In this document: in pieces, positions 9,166 to 17,941 of the stretch
How the letters are laid out: each line of letters starts with the position of its first letter
Position numbering within the stretch: the first letter of the stretch is position 1
Assembly: GCA_013141385.1 (NCBI GenBank)
Contig: JABFRB010000009.1
Location: 1 to 64,000, forward strand
Length of the DNA: 64,000 nt
Origin: Bacteroidales bacterium
GTDB taxonomy: Bacteria; Bacteroidota; Bacteroidia; Bacteroidales; Tenuifilaceae
Reading direction: 5' to 3'
Notes under the pieces: generated by a model
The model's input: the letters and a program-made list of their open reading frames with translations, nothing else
The model's database searches: none
Told to the model about the DNA's origin: nothing
Program-made: the position numbers and the translations under genes

Positions 9166-10232
9166 ACTTTTTTAAGTCCCATCAAATTTATAATCCAGTG
9201 TGGTAAAGATCGTTCTGGATCACGTTTATTTAAATTCAAACAAATACCCAATGATTTCAATAGCGGAAGTCTATGTGCTTCAACGAATTCTATTAAAGTT
9301 CCATCTGGATCCTCAATATAAGTAAAATGACCTGCTGCTTCACCCATATCAAAGCTTCCCTTGTCGTTATGCTTAATATTTGAATTTACAGTAAATGGGA
9401 AACCAAGGTCATTGCATTCTTTTTCAAGGCCATCCATGTTTTTGATATCAAAACAAAGATGAATAAACCCTAAATCACCCCAAAGACGATCTTTAAAGAT
9501 TTTATTCGGAGTCCTATCCAATGCTTGAACTAACTCAATTTGTGTATCACCGAAAAGAGCGCTAAATGCTCCTTTACGTGGTTTTGAATGGGCTAGAAGA
9601 ATTCTGCGAAATGTACCAGTTCCTCCAGGAAGTCCATTTAAATCATTAAAATTTCCAGTTAAATCGGATAAAACCTTATCGTAGCCTAAGAGTTTTGTGT
9701 AAATCTTTAATGAATTATCAATGTTACTAACACCAACTATTGCACCAGAAACTCCTCCTGTAGGTTTACCATTATTTTTAAACCATGATGTGCTTTCGTA
9801 TATTTCAAATGTATTGTTAAAGGGATCTTTTACAAAAAAATGATTAATCCCAGCAGGATTTTTTTGAGGTCTAGTAAGTGGTTCAACACCCTTACTTGTG
9901 AAGGAGTTGTATGCAACATTTATATCACGGCACTTGAATTTAATGGCATAAATTCCATAATCTCCTATTTGAACATTAAAAGAAGGAGCTAGTGGAGTTC
10001 TACCTTTGTATTGCCAAATCTCTAATCCACCTCCTCCTTGAAGGTTTACAGTCAAAACTGCATGTCTTTCACGTGGTTGCCCTCCTGTATAAGGAAGCAT
10101 AAGTTCTGCCACAGTACTATCTTCAAAAATTCTAATGTCAGTACCAAGAAATTCCTTATACCATTTCCATACTTCGTAAACATTGGTAACTCCAATGCCA
10201 ATTTGTTGTATTCCGCAAATAATTTTCTCCAT
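9153..10232 (-). CDS. Two-domain VOC (glyoxalase/dioxygenase) family protein
   Basis: A 359-residue protein with two vicinal-oxygen-chelate domains. Domain 1 (about 5-147) starts 'IQQIGIGVTNVYEVWKWYKEFLG' and ends 'HFFVKDPFNNTFEIYES'. Domain 2 (about 160-320) starts 'GVSGAIVGVSNIDNSLKIYTKLLGYD' and ends 'HFTYIEDPDGTLIEFVE'. The metal-ligand pattern His...Glu is most complete in domain 2 (His in GFIHLCFD, Glu in LIEFVEA). Such proteins include extradiol dioxygenases, methylmalonyl-CoA epimerases and glyoxalases; I cannot choose a reaction. The next gene upstream on the same strand is a short-chain dehydrogenase 130 bases away, so the two may work on one substrate. Confidence 0.8.
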   Translation of the reverse strand: MEKIICGIQQIGIGVTNVYEVWKWYKEFLGTDIRIFEDSTVAELMLPYTGGQPRERHAVLTVNLQGGGGLEIWQYKGRTPLAPSFNVQIGDYGIYAIKFKCRDINVAYNSFTSKGVEPLTRPQKNPAGINHFFVKDPFNNTFEIYESTSWFKNNGKPTGGVSGAIVGVSNIDNSLKIYTKLLGYDKVLSDLTGNFNDLNGLPGGTGTFRRILLAHSKPRKGAFSALFGDTQIELVQALDRTPNKIFKDRLWGDLGFIHLCFDIKNMDGLEKECNDLGFPFTVNSNIKHNDKGSFDMGEAAGHFTYIEDPDGTLIEFVEAHRLPLLKSLGICLNLNKRDPERSLPHWIINLMGLKKVKGL

Positions 10233-10261
10233 GTGTGCTTTTTTATATTAAATAGATTAAT

Positions 10262-10346
10262 AACAAGTTAGAACTTAAAGTGAGCTAAAGTATAGAGTGC
10301 TTAAAGTAAAGGAGAGACCAAAACTCTAGGCATTTTAGGCACTCCA
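10262..10346. repeat. AGTGCnTAAAGT / CTAGGCACT spacer repeat
   Basis: Words such as AGTGCTTAAAGTAAAG and TTTTAGGCACTCC are members of a degenerate inverted-repeat family. The same words fill spacers in the chemosensory operon at 25078-25232, 27000-27150 and 29508-29675. Confidence 0.55.
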
Positions 10347-10361
10347 AATTCAAGGCAATAT

Positions 10362-11159
10362 CTATGTTGATTTAATTTTTCCAATGATTTTAAAAAACAG
10401 CCTTGGAAAGAAACGTCTTAAGTGAAACATAATAATCTCTTTTCCCCCTATAAGAACTTCTGCGCGACCTTTTTTAATTGCTTTTATATAGTGTTTTGCA
10501 CATTCTTCGGTAGACATTCCATTACTTTGTGCAGGATCCATTATTCCATGAGGCCTTCCATCCTTTTCGATTGCATTAACTGAAATGCTTGTGTTAATTG
10601 AACCGGGGTAGGCAACCGTTACAGAAATACCATGCACCTTAAGTTCCATTCGTAGAGTTTCAAAGTATCCTTGAATAGCGTGTTTTGCTGCTGAGTAGGA
10701 TGAGCGAAGATGAAAACCAAATTTTCCGGATAAGCTACTTGTTGCGGCAATATAACCTTCTTTTTGCTCAATCATTGAAGGAATAAAAGCCTTGGTTAGA
10801 ATTATATAAGAGAAAAAATCAATTTCCATGATTTTTCTATCAATCTCAATTGGGGTTTCAATGGCTAATGATCTCTGGCTAATACCTCCATTATTAATTA
10901 GTAGGTGGATAGGACCATATTTAGAAAGTATTTCAGTAGCGGCTGCACTAACTTCTGAGGGGTTTAGTAAATCAAAACAGATTGATTCGCAAAAGGGAGT
11001 ATGCTTTAAGCACTCATTTTTTACAATATCTAGATTTTCTAAATTTTTATCGGCAATAAGAAGTTTAGCACCTTCCTTAGCAAGTTGTAATGATATTGCT
11101 TTACCAATTCCAGAAGAAGCTCCTGTAATTAAAACTAATTTATTTTTAAAAGTAATCAT
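10362..11159 (-). CDS. Short-chain dehydrogenase/reductase
   Basis: A 265-residue classical SDR. The NAD(P)-binding glycine motif is 'LITGASSGIGKAI' (residues 9-21), the NNG motif is 'LLINNGGIS' (86-94), and the catalytic residues are Ser in 'AATSSLSGK' with Tyr/Lys in 'SSYSAAKHA' (about 153-161). The basic tail 'KKGRAEVLIGGKEIIMFHLRRFFPRLFFKI' resembles the C-terminal membrane-associating part of the DHRS7B-like subgroup. The substrate is unknown. It is followed downstream by the VOC gene. Confidence 0.9.
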   Translation of the reverse strand: MITFKNKLVLITGASSGIGKAISLQLAKEGAKLLIADKNLENLDIVKNECLKHTPFCESICFDLLNPSEVSAAATEILSKYGPIHLLINNGGISQRSLAIETPIEIDRKIMEIDFFSYIILTKAFIPSMIEQKEGYIAATSSLSGKFGFHLRSSYSAAKHAIQGYFETLRMELKVHGISVTVAYPGSINTSISVNAIEKDGRPHGIMDPAQSNGMSTEECAKHYIKAIKKGRAEVLIGGKEIIMFHLRRFFPRLFFKIIGKIKST

Positions 11160-11358
11160 AGATTTTTTTTAGGTTAGCAAATATCATAAAAAAATATTAG
11201 TCGCCATAATTAGGAGTAATTGATTATTAATTATTATTGATCATAAAACACTTTTTATTTTAGGATGCTTTTTTACAGATAGTATATTAGTCAAGAGAAC
11301 TTGAATCAAATTCTATAGTTTTGGGCAAACAGGACTAATTCATGTTTGGTATTATTTT

Positions 11359-11534
11359 TACTTTGACAGATTAGATTTTTATTTGATTTTTGACTTTGTC
11401 GAGCTCGTTTCACTTCGATTCTGCTTTTTTACCCCTTGCCCTAAAGGGAGAAAGCAGAAAAATCAACCTACACCCTTTAGAGGCAGGGGTAAATTAGGTT
11501 GATTTTTTGTGTATTTTTCGAATCTGTCAAAGTA
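11359..11534. repeat. Miniature inverted-repeat element, family A, copy 1
   Basis: A 176-bp element bounded by perfect 14-bp terminal inverted repeats: TACTTTGACAGATT at 11359-11372 and AATCTGTCAAAGTA at 11521-11534. Inside are nested stems (CTGCTTT...AAAGCAG and AATCAACCTA...TAGGTTGATT) and no gene. A shorter copy in the opposite orientation lies at 22020-22149. The element fills much of the 490-base gap between the SDR gene and the response regulator. Confidence 0.75.
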
Positions 11535-11600
11535 GAATTATTAACAATTTAATAATGGGATCTTAATATTAACTTAATTATCAAATCATTGTTTAATGTG

Positions 11601-11608
11601 TAATTTTG
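11601..11608 (+). promoter_or_regulatory. Candidate -7 promoter element
   Basis: TAATTTTG fits the TAnnTTTG consensus and lies 43 bases before the response regulator start at 11651. No TTG is present at the optimal upstream distance. Confidence 0.35.
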
Positions 11609-11650
11609 TATATTAGACGAATGTTTCTTTCTTAAATCAAATAATGCACC

Positions 11651-12343
11651 ATGGATGCCAAAAAGTATGATTTACTGTTAGTGGATGATGAACTAGATGT
11701 CCTAGAGTTTATAGGCTATAATTTACGAAAGGAAGGCTTCAATGTTCACACGGCAAATAATGGTAAGGATGCTATTAAAATCGCTCAGGATGTTCACCCT
11801 CAATTAATTTTACTTGATGTTATGATGCCTGAGATGGATGGAATTGAAACATGCGAGGAGATTAGAAAGATACCTGCCTTAAAAAACACATTAGTGGCTT
11901 TTCTTACCGCTAGGGGAGAGGATTACAGCCAAATTGCTGGTTTTGAAGCTGGTGGTGATGATTATGTTACAAAACCAATAAAACCTAAAGTATTAGTAAG
12001 TAGAATTAAAGCATTGCTTAAAAGGATTAATACGAACGAAATAGAGATAACCCCTCCAATTGAAAATGCAAAAAAGAATTTAGTAATAGATAAAGAGCGA
12101 TTTATAATTATCAATAATGGCACTGAAATAGTGTTACCCAAAAAAGAATTTGAACTCTTAACTTTGCTCCATAGCCGCCCTCAAAAAGTATTTACACGAG
12201 ATGAAATTTTTTCAATAATATGGGGAGATGATATTATTGTTGGGGATAGAACAATTGATGTTCATATCCGAAAACTTCGCGAAAAGATAGGAGATAGTCA
12301 CATAGTTACTATTAAAGGTGTAGGATATAAGTATATTGAATAA
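11651..12343 (+). CDS. OmpR/PhoB-family response regulator
   Basis: A 230-residue transcription regulator. The receiver domain (about 5-122) has acidic residues Asp12/Asp13, the phosphorylation site Asp56 in 'LILLDVMMP', Thr87 and Lys108 in 'VTKPIKP'. The C-terminal winged helix (about 140-229) has the usual 'LPKKEFELLTLLHSRPQKVFTRDEIFSIIWG' and ends 'VTIKGVGYKYIE'. No sensor kinase lies beside it, so the partner is encoded elsewhere or is shared. A bacteriohemerythrin gene starts 36 bases downstream and is probably co-transcribed. Confidence 0.93.
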   Translation: MDAKKYDLLLVDDELDVLEFIGYNLRKEGFNVHTANNGKDAIKIAQDVHPQLILLDVMMPEMDGIETCEEIRKIPALKNTLVAFLTARGEDYSQIAGFEAGGDDYVTKPIKPKVLVSRIKALLKRINTNEIEITPPIENAKKNLVIDKERFIIINNGTEIVLPKKEFELLTLLHSRPQKVFTRDEIFSIIWGDDIIVGDRTIDVHIRKLREKIGDSHIVTIKGVGYKYIE

Positions 12344-12379
12344 TAGCGAATTTGAAAACCAAAAACTAATACTTGAGCC

Positions 12380-12787
12380 ATGGTACTTTACGAATGGAAA
12401 GAGGTATATAATATTGGTATTGATAGTATTGATGCGGAGCATCAAGGAATGTTAAATCTTATTAATAAACTTTTCGATGCGATGAGCCATGGTAAAGCAA
12501 AGGAGATTATGACAGAAACTTTATCTGAATTAATAAACTATATAAAGTTACATTTTCAACGTGAAGAGACCTATTTTGCGGATACAAATTTTCCAGAATA
12601 CCTAGAGCATAAACTTCAGCATGATCTTTTTATAGAAAAAATTAACGCTTTAAAAGTTCAGTTTGATGATGGTAAGCAGAATATAACAGTTGAACTTATA
12701 AATTTTCTTACGGATTGGTTAATAAACCATATTTTTATACTGGATAGAAAGTATTTAACCCATTTTAAAGAGCATGGAGTGAACTAA
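12380..12787 (+). CDS. Bacteriohemerythrin
   Basis: A 135-residue single-domain hemerythrin. All seven iron ligands of the family can be assigned: His21, His58, Glu62, His77, His81, His117 and Asp122. The protein should hold a di-iron centre and bind oxygen reversibly. In anaerobes it is thought to scavenge, deliver or sense oxygen. It has no signal peptide, so it is cytoplasmic. It follows a PhoB-like response regulator by 36 bases and meets the LytTR regulator gene tail to tail. Confidence 0.95.
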   Translation: MVLYEWKEVYNIGIDSIDAEHQGMLNLINKLFDAMSHGKAKEIMTETLSELINYIKLHFQREETYFADTNFPEYLEHKLQHDLFIEKINALKVQFDDGKQNITVELINFLTDWLINHIFILDRKYLTHFKEHGVN

Positions 12788-12800
12788 AAAATTCTAGTTA

Positions 12801-13553
12801 TCAATACTTTTTCTTAAAAAGATCTTCAATTACCTCTTTTTTTCTAACTGAAACAGGAACGATTATCCCATCAGACATTAATAGAGAAGTATTTGGATGT
12901 TTCATGTATCTCACAATATGCGATGAGTTTACCAAATGCGTTTGATGGCATCGAATAAATGATAAAGGGGAAAGCATTTCATCGAATTCTTTAAGAGTTT
13001 TAGAAACAACAATATTTGACCTATCTGCTAAATAAAAAAGGGTATAATTATTGTGAGATTCACACCTAATAATATTACCAATATCTACTACAAAAACACT
13101 ATCGTTAGTTTTAAGAACAATCTTTTTAATATCGTAATTATTGTCGTTAATATTTGATAATAACGATTCAAACTTCAAATAGGATTCATCGCTATTAATA
13201 ACTTTTGTAATTTTACCAACCGCATTCACTATATCTGATGGATCTATTGGTTTAAGGATGTAATCAAGAGCACTAAATTTAAATGCTTGAATAGCAAATT
13301 CTTCATGTGCTGTAATAATAATAAAGTAAAAATTGTGTCTCTTAAATTTCTTTAATAGGTCAAATCCTGTACCATCAGGCATTTTAATATCAAGAAAAAC
13401 AATTTCAGGTTTAAGCTGATCTATTAGAGTATAGCCCTTTTCAACACAATCGGCTTGTCCTATTACATTAACATTTGGACAATAAACAGATAATACATGT
13501 TGAATTGTTTCTCTAACCCTTGCTTCATCATCAATAATGACTGCTGAAAACAT
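12801..13553 (-). CDS. LytTR-family response regulator
   Basis: A 250-residue protein. The receiver (about 3-120) has Asp9/Glu10 in 'IIDDEARVR', the phosphorylation site Asp55 in 'IVFLDIKMP' and Lys101 in 'YILKPIDPS'. A LytTR DNA-binding domain follows (about 150-248: 'IVLKTNDSVFVVDIGNIIRCESHNNYTLFYL', then 'FIRCHQTHLVN'). LytTR regulators bind direct repeats upstream of their targets. The gene is only 4 bases downstream of its LytS-like kinase, forming a two-gene two-component operon. Confidence 0.95.
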   Translation of the reverse strand: MFSAVIIDDEARVRETIQHVLSVYCPNVNVIGQADCVEKGYTLIDQLKPEIVFLDIKMPDGTGFDLLKKFKRHNFYFIIITAHEEFAIQAFKFSALDYILKPIDPSDIVNAVGKITKVINSDESYLKFESLLSNINDNNYDIKKIVLKTNDSVFVVDIGNIIRCESHNNYTLFYLADRSNIVVSKTLKEFDEMLSPLSFIRCHQTHLVNSSHIVRYMKHPNTSLLMSDGIIVPVSVRKKEVIEDLFKKKY

Positions 13554-13557
13554 AATT

Positions 13558-14418
13558 CTAATCTTTAAAAGGTATGGTGAATATTACAATTGTTCCTTGT
13601 GTAGATGTGTTATCACTTTTTAAATCAACAATTTCTATCTTTATATCTATATTTCTAAGTTGCTTAATTTTTTTAAGTCTCTGAGATGTAATTTCTGCTG
13701 CTAATGCTTGATGACTTTTACCTGATCTTAAATGAACGAATTTTGATTCTTCAACACCAATTCCGTTGTCTTCCACTTCAATTACAATTGACTTTTCTCT
13801 CTTTTTAAATCTAACTGTAATTACCCCTTTCTCTGAAAGTTGAATAAAACCATGTTCTATTGAATTTTCGATAAAAGGTTGGGGCAGCATTGGAGGAATG
13901 GTCATTTCATCAATGTCTAATGTTTCATCGATTTCAATTTTGTAATCGAACCTTCCCTCAAACCTTAACGTTTGTAAATCAAAATAAAGCCCAAGAATTT
14001 TTGTTTCCCTTTCTATTGTTGTTGTTTCTAGCTTTGAACTTTCTAAAATAAATCGAATAAGTTTTGCAAAGTTTGAAAGGTATTTCCCTGCTTGATGCGA
14101 TTCATTACGAAATATAAAACTTTGAATTGCAGTTAATGAATTGAATATAAAATGAGGATTTATTTGCGTAAGCAAAAGTTGTTGTTCAATCCTATTAAAA
14201 CTCATTTTAAGATCTCTCTTTGATTTTAAGAGGTAAATTACAAATCCTATAAGGATTATTATTACTACGCATAGTAATAGAACGATAAAATTGGTATTAA
14301 TGATATTTAAAAGGAAAGCGTTAATAGTTGTTAGGGTAAAATCAATTTTAAAACCAAGTAATTCGGAGTGTAGACTCATTAAATTGATAATTAAAGGATC
14401 AGAAAATTGATAAACCAT
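13558..14418 (-). CDS. LytS-like sensor histidine kinase
   Basis: A 286-residue kinase of the His_kinase (LytS/YehU) type. One transmembrane helix lies at about 44-64; there is no recognisable sensor domain, only a short N-terminal stretch. The phosphorylation site is His89 in 'QINPHFIFNSLTAIQSF'. The ATP-binding part has 'PQPFIENSIEHGF' (N box) and 'VEDNGIGV' (G1 box). It is directly upstream of the LytTR regulator. With so little outside the membrane the signal is likely membrane-borne or comes through a partner protein. Confidence 0.93.
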   Translation of the reverse strand: MVYQFSDPLIINLMSLHSELLGFKIDFTLTTINAFLLNIINTNFIVLLLCVVIIILIGFVIYLLKSKRDLKMSFNRIEQQLLLTQINPHFIFNSLTAIQSFIFRNESHQAGKYLSNFAKLIRFILESSKLETTTIERETKILGLYFDLQTLRFEGRFDYKIEIDETLDIDEMTIPPMLPQPFIENSIEHGFIQLSEKGVITVRFKKREKSIVIEVEDNGIGVEESKFVHLRSGKSHQALAAEITSQRLKKIKQLRNIDIKIEIVDLKSDNTSTQGTIVIFTIPFKD

Positions 14419-14476
14419 TTTACTAATTAATTTAAGTTGCTAGTTATGGCTAATATAGAAGATTTAAGAACAAGGG

Positions 14477-14510
14477 TTACCTTCGGTGAACTCGCAAAAA
14501 CCACTCGGTT
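14477..14510. repeat. 34-base repeat shared with 25102-25135
   Basis: The segment starts TTACCTTCGGTGAACTCG and ends CACTCGGTT. The copy at 25102 differs at one position (C versus G before CACTCGG). Both copies are intergenic, one upstream of the LytS-like kinase and one between a CheW and a chemoreceptor gene. Confidence 0.7.
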
Positions 14511-14654
14511 AACGAATTTTGATTTTAGAAGTAAAATTAGATCAAGTATCATTATTCTAAATATCAATGATTTGTGTATTTTGATTTCATAAATCTTAAA
14601 TCGTTAATCAGTATTCGTTATTCAATTCTTTAAAAGGTTATTATAGTAACAAAT

Positions 14655-14687
14655 AAAAAACCCCTCAATAATAAGGGGTTTTTTTAA
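14655..14687. terminator. Rho-independent terminator
   Basis: AAAAAACCCCT (14655-14665) pairs with AGGGGTTTTTTT (14674 onward) around an 8-base loop. It lies 16 bases beyond the iorB stop and can end the iorAB transcript on the minus strand. Confidence 0.85.
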
Positions 14688-14702
14688 TATATAAGAGTAT
14701 TT

Positions 14703-15284
14703 CTACCTGTTTTTTTCAGTAAAATCTCTACCAGCCTTTAATGCCTTAAGGTTTGTGTTTACAAGTTCCTCTCCCTTTTTGCCGAAAAGTTGACGAATAC
14801 CATCTTCTAAGCGTTCAAAAGGAATATCAATAAAGGGTGAAGCGGCACCTAGCATAACAATATTTGATGATCGTGAAGAACCTGCTTGTTTTGCGATAGC
14901 ATCTGCATCAATGGCAATGTGGTTTGGTAACAATTTAATCTGTTTTAGAATATCATCTAACCCCGGATAATCAGGTATGTTATTAAAAGGCGTGATGTTG
15001 GTTACCAACCAACCATCCTTAGAAAGGAATGGTAAATATCGTAAACCTTCCATAGGCTCAACGGAGAGAATTAAATCTGTTTTGCCCTTAGGAATAAGAT
15101 CCGAAGCAATAGGTTTATCAGATATGCGTAAGTGCGATTGAACATCTCCACCACGTTGGCTCATTCCATGAACTTCAGATTGCTTAATATGTAAGTTGTT
15201 TTTAACTGCGGCTAGGCCAATGGCTGCGGCAATTGATAGAATGCCTTGTCCACCAACTCCTGCAAGAATTATGTCATTTTTCAT
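14703..15284 (-). CDS. iorB: Indolepyruvate ferredoxin oxidoreductase, beta subunit
   Basis: A 193-residue gamma-type domain protein of the 2-oxoacid:ferredoxin oxidoreductase family. 'DIILAGVGGQGILSIAAAIG' (residues 4-23) and 'SEVHGMSQRGGDVQSHLRIS' (37-56) are signature motifs. With IorA it oxidises aryl pyruvates made by transamination of aromatic amino acids to aryl-acetyl-CoA, passing electrons to ferredoxin. Its start lies 23 bases after the iorA stop. The pair points to an anaerobic, amino-acid-fermenting metabolism. Confidence 0.94.
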   Translation of the reverse strand: MKNDIILAGVGGQGILSIAAAIGLAAVKNNLHIKQSEVHGMSQRGGDVQSHLRISDKPIASDLIPKGKTDLILSVEPMEGLRYLPFLSKDGWLVTNITPFNNIPDYPGLDDILKQIKLLPNHIAIDADAIAKQAGSSRSSNIVMLGAASPFIDIPFERLEDGIRQLFGKKGEELVNTNLKALKAGRDFTEKNR

Positions 15285-15307
15285 TTTAGTTCGATTTGAT
15301 TGATTTA

Positions 15308-16915
15308 CTAATTTGATTCATTCTTATCAGCCTTTTTACGGCGTGCAAAAGTTTGAATACACTCCCTTTGTGGAATTAAAACGGATAATCCTTTGTATTC
15401 TAATTCCTCTCTAATAATCCTTACATTCTCTTCATGGTTTTTCTTTAAAGGAGTAATTATTTTTAAATGGTCAGGATGTACCCCAATACCTTGGCAAATT
15501 TCAAAAAGTCTTCCTGTAGCTGCTGATGTTTGACCGCCAGTCATTCCAGTTGTTGAGTTATCGGATATAATTACTGTAATTGGAGAATTTTTATTAACGG
15601 CATCAAGCAGACCTGTCATTCCGCTATGGGTGAACGTTGAATCACCAATTACAGAAACGGCGGGAATTAAACCTGCATCAGCTGCTCCAATTGCCATTGT
15701 AATGGAAGCACCCATATCAACGCAAGAGTTAACTGAATTGAAAGGTGGAAGTGCCGCTAAAGTGTAGCAGCCTATATCGGAGAATACTCGGCCTGTTCCA
15801 TACGCTTTAAGAACTTCATTCAAATCTTCGAATACATCGCGATGCCCGCATCCCTGACATAATGAAGGTGGACGATTTTTAACAATATCAGGAATATCTT
15901 GGCCTTCCTGAATGGTCATTCCTAGAGCTTTTGCAACAATGTTAGGATTTAACTCACCATCACGAGGCAGTGTGCCATCGAGTCTTCCATGGATTGGCTT
16001 ACCTAGATTTAGGAAACCTTTTAGCATTTCTTCTATAACTGGTGCACCATCCTCAAGGATGAGTAGTGAGTCGCATAGGTTGTAAAGGTCTGCTACTTGC
16101 TTATGAGGAAGCGGGTATTGGCATAGTTTCAGGGTTGGATGAGGATTCTTGCCATTTACATAGTTTTCCATTAAATAGTTATAAGCCAATCCTGCAGCAA
16201 TTACTCCTAATTTCTTGTCAGTTCCATCGACAAAGGTATTGAATGTTGATTTTTCAGATTCAACATCCATAGCGGGTTGCATACCCAACAGTTTCTTATA
16301 GTTTTTTCTAGCAATAGAAGGTAGTAGAACGAATTGGCGTGGATCCGATGGTAGATGCAATTGATTTTGCTTTTTTACCTGTGAGCGTTGAACACCGGCA
16401 CGAGAGTGCGCCAAACGGGTTGTGATACGAAGCATCACAGGAACATTTAATTTCTCGGATAATTCGAATCCGTAATATGCCATTTCATAGGCCTCTTGTT
16501 GATTGGATGGCTCAAGGATTGGTATTAATGAGAATTTAGCGTAAAATCTTGAGTCCTGCTCATTCTGCGATGAGTGCATCGATGGATCATCTGCTGAAAC
16601 AACTATCAAACCTCCATTTACACCAGTAATTGAGGCATTTACAAAGGCATCGGCAGCAACATTTAAACCAACATGCTTAAAGCATACCATTGAACGCTTT
16701 CCTGCGTATGACATGCCAAGTGCCGCTTCCATTGCTGTTTTTTCATTTGCCGACCATGTTCTGTGAATATTTAGCTCTTCGGCTTGCTTCGATCCTTGTA
16801 CAAACTCCATAATCTCGGTTGAAGGAGTGCCAGGGTAAGCGTATATCCCCGATAAACCGCCATCAATTGCACCTTGGGCAATTGCTTCATCACCAAGTAA
16901 AAGTAATTTTTCCAT
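15308..16915 (-). CDS. iorA: Indolepyruvate ferredoxin oxidoreductase, alpha subunit
   Basis: A 535-residue TPP enzyme. The N-terminal pyrimidine-binding domain begins 'LLLGDEAIAQGAIDGGLSGIYAYPGTPSTE'. The middle domain leads to 'PPSLCQGCGHRDVF' (about 349-362) and the C-terminal TPP-binding domain has 'GDSTFTHSGMTGLLDAV' near 421-437 and 'DNSTTGMTGGQTS'. The protein stops at 'RECIQTFARRKKAD', so it lacks the C-terminal domain with two 4Fe-4S clusters found in archaeal IorA (about 600+ residues). Electrons must leave by another route or a separate ferredoxin. It is the first gene of the iorA-iorB operon. Confidence 0.94.
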   Translation of the reverse strand: MEKLLLLGDEAIAQGAIDGGLSGIYAYPGTPSTEIMEFVQGSKQAEELNIHRTWSANEKTAMEAALGMSYAGKRSMVCFKHVGLNVAADAFVNASITGVNGGLIVVSADDPSMHSSQNEQDSRFYAKFSLIPILEPSNQQEAYEMAYYGFELSEKLNVPVMLRITTRLAHSRAGVQRSQVKKQNQLHLPSDPRQFVLLPSIARKNYKKLLGMQPAMDVESEKSTFNTFVDGTDKKLGVIAAGLAYNYLMENYVNGKNPHPTLKLCQYPLPHKQVADLYNLCDSLLILEDGAPVIEEMLKGFLNLGKPIHGRLDGTLPRDGELNPNIVAKALGMTIQEGQDIPDIVKNRPPSLCQGCGHRDVFEDLNEVLKAYGTGRVFSDIGCYTLAALPPFNSVNSCVDMGASITMAIGAADAGLIPAVSVIGDSTFTHSGMTGLLDAVNKNSPITVIISDNSTTGMTGGQTSAATGRLFEICQGIGVHPDHLKIITPLKKNHEENVRIIREELEYKGLSVLIPQRECIQTFARRKKADKNESN

Positions 16916-17199
16916 ATTATGTATGCTTTTATTATCTGAGTTAATAATTGAGTAAAAAATAAATGAGGGAAGGAAAGGCGATCTTACAGACCACCAAAAC
17001 GTTTCAGGAATCCAACGTTTAAGGCAACATTGTGCAGATAGTAAATGAAAAGTGTTCTCATTTTTTAATCACTTATAGTAGCAACCTTGAAACTATCAAT
17101 TTGTTACCAAAATTGAGATTTTTCATTAATTTTGATAGCAAAAGTATCAAACTTTTTTAATCTCTTATAATTTCTTGTGTATCTAAAGGCTGTTTTTTA

Positions 17200-17607
17200 T
17201 TAATTTATAATTGTTATAACAATCTTCCTGCTTCCCCCATAATTCCTGAACTCACATAGATAAATACCCTGCCATGTTCCAAGATTTAGCTTATGGTTGG
17301 TAATTGGGATTGATATTGATTGACCAATTATTGATGCTTTAAGGTGTGCTGGCATATCATCTGAACCTTCGGAATTATGGGCATAGTTGAAATTTTCAGG
17401 AATTAATTTTGATAAAAAACTCTCAAAATCCATACGAACGGTATAGTCGGCATTTTCATTAATTGTAATTGCAGCCGAGGTATGTTTGATAAAAAGATTT
17501 AATATGCCCTTGTCAGGTAGATTCGAAAAATTTTTAGAAATTTCTTCTGTTATTAAGTGAAACCCTCTACTGTAGGGGCGTAGCTGTATTTCAAATTGAT
17601 CAACCAT
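17200..17607 (-). CDS. YjbQ / UPF0047 family protein
   Basis: A 135-residue protein of full family length. Typical motifs are 'LFIKHTSAAITINENAD' (39-55), 'NSEGSDDMPAHLKASIIG' (78-95) and 'LNLGTWQGIYLCEFR' (108-122). The conserved His and Asp residues in these motifs form the active-site pocket. Some members have weak thiamine-phosphate synthase activity, but the physiological role is unknown. The gene stands alone. An inverted-repeat element (17635-17783) lies just upstream. Confidence 0.93.
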   Translation of the reverse strand: MVDQFEIQLRPYSRGFHLITEEISKNFSNLPDKGILNLFIKHTSAAITINENADYTVRMDFESFLSKLIPENFNYAHNSEGSDDMPAHLKASIIGQSISIPITNHKLNLGTWQGIYLCEFRNYGGSRKIVITIIN

Positions 17608-17634
17608 ATTTTATGATTTTTTGATTATTAAAAA

Positions 17635-17783
17635 AACGTGAACTCGATGTAAGCATAACATATTGATCCTAAATATAGTGTTAGATTGTTGCTTTGTCAT
17701 GCTGAACGAAGTGAAGTATCTAGTCTTTATATAATTAGATCCTTCGCTTCGCTCAGGATGACACCTTACATCGAGCTGACGTT
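17635..17783. repeat. Miniature inverted-repeat element, family B, copy 1
   Basis: A 149-bp element. The left end AACGTGAACTCGATGTAAG (17635-17653) pairs with CTTACATCGAGCTGACGTT (17765-17783) with two mismatches. The core carries GTCATGCTGAACGAAGTG and its near-complement CTTCGCTCAGGATGAC, a word pair frequent in Bacteroidota genomes. It fills the divergent gap between yjbQ and the TonB receptor. A second copy is at 33649-33821. Confidence 0.8.
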
Positions 17784-17941
17784 AAAATAAAGTACAATAA
17801 TTGCAATGATGCTAAAAAACTATTTCTAAATTAAACACAATTTTTTTACCATTAATATGTTAAAATAAATTGTTTTCTTCGCCAATAAATTATCTATTTA
17901 AAATTTTTTACAAAAATTGTAATAAATAATTAAGTAAACTA

